From an uncultured Clostridia bacterium (lineage in GTDB: Bacteria > Bacillota > Clostridia > Christensenellales > CAG-917): a stretch of DNA of 36,011 bases. Location: positions 1 to 36,011 of the forward strand of contig CALWAF010000015.1 in NCBI GenBank assembly GCA_944372795.1, given 5' to 3'. Below the pieces are notes generated by a model. It saw only the letters and a program-made list of their open reading frames with translations. It ran no database searches and had not been told where the DNA came from. Within the stretch, counting starts at the first letter, position 1, and every line of letters starts with the position of its first letter. This document shows positions 32,978 through 36,011 of the stretch, piece after piece. A program made the position numbers and the translations under genes.

Positions 32978-34633
32978 ATGTTGAGTGATGTTGAAATCGC
33001 AAGAAACGCCACCCCCATTCCCGTGACCGAAATCGCGGAAAAACTCGGCTACTCCGCCGACGAGCTTGAGCCCTACGGCAAGTTCAAAGCCAAAGTCCCC
33101 CTCCCCCGAGGCGAGGGCAAGGCGAAACTCATCCTCGTCACCGCGATGAACCCCACCCCTCTCGGCGAAGGCAAGACCACGGTCAGCATCGGGCTCGCCG
33201 ACGGGATGTGCAGGCTAGGGTTGAACGCCTGTCTTGCACTGCGGGAGCCCTCACTCGGACCCGTGTTCGGCATCAAGGGCGGCGCCTGCGGAGGAGGTTA
33301 CGCGCAGGTCATCCCCATGGAGGACATCAACCTCCACTTCACGGGCGACTTCCACGCCATCACCTCCGCCAACAACCTTCTCTCCGCCCTCATCGACAAC
33401 CATATAAAGTTCGGCAACGCCCTCGGCATAAAAGAGGTCATATGGCGCAGATGCCTCGACCTCAACGACCGCGCCCTGCGCGTGGTGGAAGTGGGGCTGG
33501 GCGGGCCCGTGAACGGCGTCCCCCGCGAGGACGGCTTCGTCATCACGGCGGCGAGCGAGATCATGGCGGTGCTCTGCCTCGCCTCATCTCTTGCCGACCT
33601 CAAACGCAGACTCGGGAACATAGTCATCGGCTACAACGCGGAGGGCGGCGAGATACGCGCGCGCGACCTTAAAGCAGAAGAGTCCATGACGGTGCTTCTG
33701 CGCGACGCGCTCCGTCCCAACCTCGTGCAGACCCTCGAAGGCACGCCCGCATTCGTGCACGGCGGACCCTTTGCCAACATCGCCCACGGCTGCAACAGCA
33801 TCCTCGCCACCCGCGCCGCCATGACCCACGCGGACTACGTCGTGACCGAGGCTGGCTTCGGCGCGGAGCTGGGCGGCGAAAAGTTCCTCGACATCAAGTG
33901 CAGAAAGGCGGGACTCACCCCCTCGTGCGTGGTGCTCGTGGTCACTGCGCGCAGCCTCAAATTCAACGGCGGCGTGCCCAAAACAGAGGCTTCCCTCGAA
34001 AATCTCGACGCCTTGAAAAAAGGCTTTGAAAATGTAAAACGGCACTTAAACAATCTGAAACGGTTCGGTCAACGCGTCGTTGTGGCGATCAATCGCTTCT
34101 ACGCCGACACCGAAGCGGAGCTGGAGCTGCTCGGTGCGCTCTGCCGCGAATGCGGCGCTGATGCCGTCATCACCGAAGGGTTCGCACGCGGCGGCGAGGG
34201 TGCGGAAGCGCTGGCGAAGAAGGTCGCCGAGCTCTGTGCTCTGCCCGCTCCGCCCGTCGATTTCACCTATCCCGAAGACGCCTCCGTCGAGGAAAAGGTG
34301 GAAGCCGTGGCGAAGAAGGTCTACGGCGCAGGCAGCGTGAGCTGGTCGGAGGAAGCCCTCGCGCATCTTGAAAAGATCAAGTCTAATCCCGAGTACGCCC
34401 GCTATCCCGTCTGCATCGCCAAGACGCAATACTCTTTCTCCTGCGACGAGAAGGCTCTCGGCGCGCCCGAAGGGTTCGATTTCCTCGTCCGCGATGTCAT
34501 CCCGCGCGCGGGCGCAGAGTTCATCGTCGTCATCGGCGGCAGCATGCTCCTGATGCCCGGGCTAGGTGCTTCTCCCAACACCGACCGCATCACCATAGAC
34601 ACAAAAACGGGAGAGATAAACGGTCTGATGTAA
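32978..34633 (+). CDS. fhs: Formate--tetrahydrofolate ligase
   Basis: ATP-dependent activation of formate to 10-formyl-THF, feeding purine synthesis or, in acetogens, the methyl branch of the Wood-Ljungdahl pathway. 551 residues, the usual length. P-loop TPLGEGKTT (60-68), REPSLGPVFGIKGGACGGGY, and the C-terminal MLMPGLGASPNTDRITID are family hallmarks. AAGGAG precedes the ATG. It stands alone, without other one-carbon genes, so acetogenesis cannot be concluded. Confidence 0.96.
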   Translation: MLSDVEIARNATPIPVTEIAEKLGYSADELEPYGKFKAKVPLPRGEGKAKLILVTAMNPTPLGEGKTTVSIGLADGMCRLGLNACLALREPSLGPVFGIKGGACGGGYAQVIPMEDINLHFTGDFHAITSANNLLSALIDNHIKFGNALGIKEVIWRRCLDLNDRALRVVEVGLGGPVNGVPREDGFVITAASEIMAVLCLASSLADLKRRLGNIVIGYNAEGGEIRARDLKAEESMTVLLRDALRPNLVQTLEGTPAFVHGGPFANIAHGCNSILATRAAMTHADYVVTEAGFGAELGGEKFLDIKCRKAGLTPSCVVLVVTARSLKFNGGVPKTEASLENLDALKKGFENVKRHLNNLKRFGQRVVVAINRFYADTEAELELLGALCRECGADAVITEGFARGGEGAEALAKKVAELCALPAPPVDFTYPEDASVEEKVEAVAKKVYGAGSVSWSEEALAHLEKIKSNPEYARYPVCIAKTQYSFSCDEKALGAPEGFDFLVRDVIPRAGAEFIVVIGGSMLLMPGLGASPNTDRITIDTKTGEINGLM

Positions 34634-34653
34634 GTTTCGCCGCAAAGCGGCTC

Positions 34654-34704
34654 TCCGACCAAACGCAAAATGGCGACTTATGTCGCCATTTTGGTCGGAC
34701 TTTT
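34654..34704 (+). terminator. Intrinsic terminator of fhs
   Basis: Long stem: TCCGACC plus AAAATGGCGAC pairs with GTCGCCATTTT plus GGTCGGA, with a small bulge and loop TTAT, followed by CTTTTA; it starts 20 bases after the fhs stop. Confidence 0.88.
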
Positions 34705-34705
34705 A

Positions 34706-34732
34706 CCCCAGCCGAAAGTATTTTCGGTGGGG
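34706..34732. repeat. CCCCACCGAAA hairpin, copy 3
   Basis: CCCCAGCCGAAAGTATTTTCGGTGGGG in outline: CCCCA and CCGAAA pair with TTTCGG and TGGGG around a short loop. Same family as 29873-29898 and 30087-30112, here right behind the fhs terminator. Confidence 0.7.
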
Positions 34733-34740
34733 TTAAGGTC

Positions 34741-34867
34741 CGTCCCCGTTTGTTTCGGAGTTATACGCACACTCATGCAACACCCGCTCGGAGGGTTCGT
34801 CGTGCTCAAGCTAGTTTAACGGGCGTACGTCCCCTGACATGGGAGTATTGTTCCCCCTTCTTCCCTT
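34741..34867 (-). repeat. Dispersed repeat B, copy 3 (inverted)
   Basis: Reverse complement of 129-250 with small differences: CCCCGTTTGTTTCGGAGTTA, ATGCAACACCCGCTCGGAGG and CGTACGTCCCCTGACATGGG are its landmarks. It is the closest match to copy 1 and lies about 34.5 kb away in inverted orientation. Confidence 0.8.
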
Positions 34868-34920
34868 CGGGAAAAGTCCTATCCTCTATCAAGGGAGTAT
34901 TGCTTACCCCCTTCCTGCGG

Positions 34921-34974
34921 GTTTCCCCCGAAATCGTTCCCCCTTAAAAGGGAACCCACCATTTCGGGGGAAAC
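34921..34974. repeat. Nested palindrome with 14-bp perfect outer arms
   Basis: GTTTCCCCCGAAAT (34921-34934) pairs with 34961-34974; inside it, GTTCCC and GGGAAC form a second stem. The surrounding 34868-35091 has no credible gene. Confidence 0.75.
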
Positions 34975-35091
34975 CTTCGGCACTCGGGCACGAGGGCGTC
35001 CGAGGACGGCGCCTCTACGGCGCCGCCATGTTATGCCGCTTGCAATGCGCCCGCTTCGCGAAAAGAGTGGCGCATTGCTAGCGCACTTCAC

Positions 35092-35176
35092 GTCAGCCCT
35101 CGGCACTCATACGGTCGCCGCGGCGTTCAAGCGGCGGCTGCGCCGCCTGTGAACGCTTGGTGAGCGGCTCCACTCC
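35092..35176 (+). repeat. Dispersed repeat F, copy 2 (hairpin element)
   Basis: Matches the reverse complement of 12237-12320, including GCCGCGGCGTTCAAGCGGCG, CGCCTGTGAACGCTTGG and GAGCGGC. The inner loop differs (GCTGCGCC against GTTGCACC) while the stem stays paired. Confidence 0.8.
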
Positions 35177-35283
35177 GAACGAGATAACATCATGTCAAGC
35201 GACGTCACGCTCGGGGTGCGCGTAAGACCGTCTTCGAAAAAGGTTTCATCGTGCTCGGGGACGCCTTATCAAACGCTTATGGA

Positions 35284-35408
35284 CTGACGCTCTCATTTAG
35301 ATGAAGAACAAGGAAAAGGCACCCTTGCAAGGGGTTAGCGTACTTAAACGTACGTGCCCCGCCGCAAGGGTGCCTTTGACGCAGTTATTCGCTAAATGAG
35401 AGCGTCAG
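35284..35408 (+). repeat. Variable-stem hairpin element, copy 2, within an outer 17-bp inverted repeat
   Basis: Outer arms CTGACGCTCTCATTTAG (35284-35300) and 35392-35408 are perfect complements. Inside (35301-35397) are the flanks ATGAAG and GACGCAGTTATTCGCTAAAT, the stem AAAGGCACCCTTGC (35315-35328) pairing with 35364-35377, and the tip GCGTACTTAAACGTACGT. The flanks and tip match 29989-30083; the stem does not. On the minus strand the inner stem is followed by TTTTCC, so it may also end transcription of the gene at 35412-35984. Confidence 0.75.
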
Positions 35409-35411
35409 GGG

Positions 35412-35984
35412 TTATTTCTTGGAAAGAAAGAACGAAGCCCCTCCCACCAATCCGCCCAGCATACCGCCGACGGCGAGCAGTGCCGCACCGGCACCGACCA
35501 AGAGCACTTCACCGCAATATGCGGCGGTCATTGCGATGGCGAGCACACCGGAGATGAGGGTGAGCGCACCCGCGACCAACACGAGGAAGCGGAAGAACCC
35601 TGCTTTGAGGAACATCTTCAGCACATACAGCGCGAGGGTGACCGCAACGAGAATGACGGTGATGTAACCGAACGCGACCATCGCATCCAGCTTGGCTTCT
35701 TCGGCTTTGGCATCCTGAACGAGCTCACTGTCTCCGAAAATGTCATCCAAACCGCCCATAATATCATCGCCGAGAGCATCGTTTGTGTCGCCTTTCATCT
35801 CATTCTTCTCGACGACAATTTCGCTGTAATCGCCAAACGAAACATCTACTGTTTTACCGAAAACCTCTTCGGTGGTCGTCCACTGATCGATGGTCAAGCC
35901 AACGATCGCGAGCACCAGACAGACGACAAGCACACCCAGCACGACAAAATCGATTATGCCGATCTTTTTCTTTGCTTTTGCCAT
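35412..35984 (-). CDS. Small four-helix membrane protein of unknown function
   Basis: 190 residues, ATG at 35984 behind AAAGGAG. Basic start MAKAKKK, helix about 9-31, an acidic exposed segment at about 32-98 (GDTNDALGDDIMGGLDDIFG), then helices at about 102-122, 128-150 and 155-182, the last rich in Gly and Ala. It has the tetraspan outline with a first large loop, but I cannot tie it to a named family. The gene is complete within the window; its promoter would lie beyond or at the right edge. Confidence 0.78.
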   Translation of the reverse strand: MAKAKKKIGIIDFVVLGVLVVCLVLAIVGLTIDQWTTTEEVFGKTVDVSFGDYSEIVVEKNEMKGDTNDALGDDIMGGLDDIFGDSELVQDAKAEEAKLDAMVAFGYITVILVAVTLALYVLKMFLKAGFFRFLVLVAGALTLISGVLAIAMTAAYCGEVLLVGAGAALLAVGGMLGGLVGGASFFLSKK

Positions 35985-36011
35985 AATAATACTCCTTTAA
36001 TTTTCCCCGAG

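Overview
This window is a chromosomal segment of a fairly GC-rich bacterium that uses Gram-positive signals: strong AGGAGG-type ribosome binding sites, TTGACA/TATAAT promoters, and hairpin-plus-T terminators. Gene content and protein style (lipoprotein binding protein, dimeric-type glycyl-tRNA synthetase, NADP-type glutamate dehydrogenase, formate-tetrahydrofolate ligase, type III pantothenate kinase, a Cys-rich mini-protein) point to an uncultured gut-type member of the Clostridia. That placement is an inference; there is no rRNA in the window. I see no tRNA, CRISPR array, prophage or transposase gene.

Layout. (1) 1-754: repeats and palindromes. (2) 755-3460, minus strand: a three-gene polar amino acid ABC importer (binding protein, permease, ATPase). 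Two of its parts have unusual architecture: the binding protein looks circularly permuted and the ATPase carries an extra insert of about 120 residues. (3) 3461-3741: a divergent control region with four helically phased TTTTGCATAA-like boxes, a promoter and a hairpin/mini-ORF leader. (4) 3742-11715, plus strand: a tight branched-chain amino acid operon ilvB-ilvN-leuA-cimA-leuC-leuD-leuB. (5) 11716-12637: dispersed repeats. (6) 12638-14519, minus: a two-gene ABC exporter. (7) 14714-19153, minus: coaX-hom-malQ-phosphopantetheinyl transferase-acyl carrier protein behind one clear promoter. (8) 19357-19530: a 57-residue Cys-rich peptide, then glyS on the minus strand. (9) 21456-21760: a small XRE regulator with palindromic operators. 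(10) 21852-26345: a YkvI-like transporter facing an uncharacterised minus-strand operon (six-helix membrane protein, TPR protein, acidic helical protein). (11) 26483-29690, plus: asd-dapA-dapB, where DapB is fused to the regulatory ACT module of aspartokinase. (12) 29691-36011: gdhA, two small membrane proteins of unknown function and fhs, separated by intergenic regions rich in hairpins and repeats, including a MITE-like element.

How it fits together. Much of the coding content is amino acid supply: uptake, branched-chain synthesis (leucine by LeuABCD, isoleucine precursor by citramalate synthase), the aspartate family (asd, hom, dapA, dapB) and nitrogen entry (gdhA). Feedback-type domains (ACT or LeuA regulatory) recur in IlvN, LeuA, CimA, Hom and DapB. 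ilvC, ilvD, ilvE and lysC are not in the window and must lie elsewhere if the pathways are complete.

The best candidates for undescribed biology are the permuted binding protein with its insert-bearing ATPase, the DapB-ACT fusion, and a pair of intergenic elements (29989-30083 and 35301-35397) that share flanks and a hairpin tip but have different, self-complementary stems.
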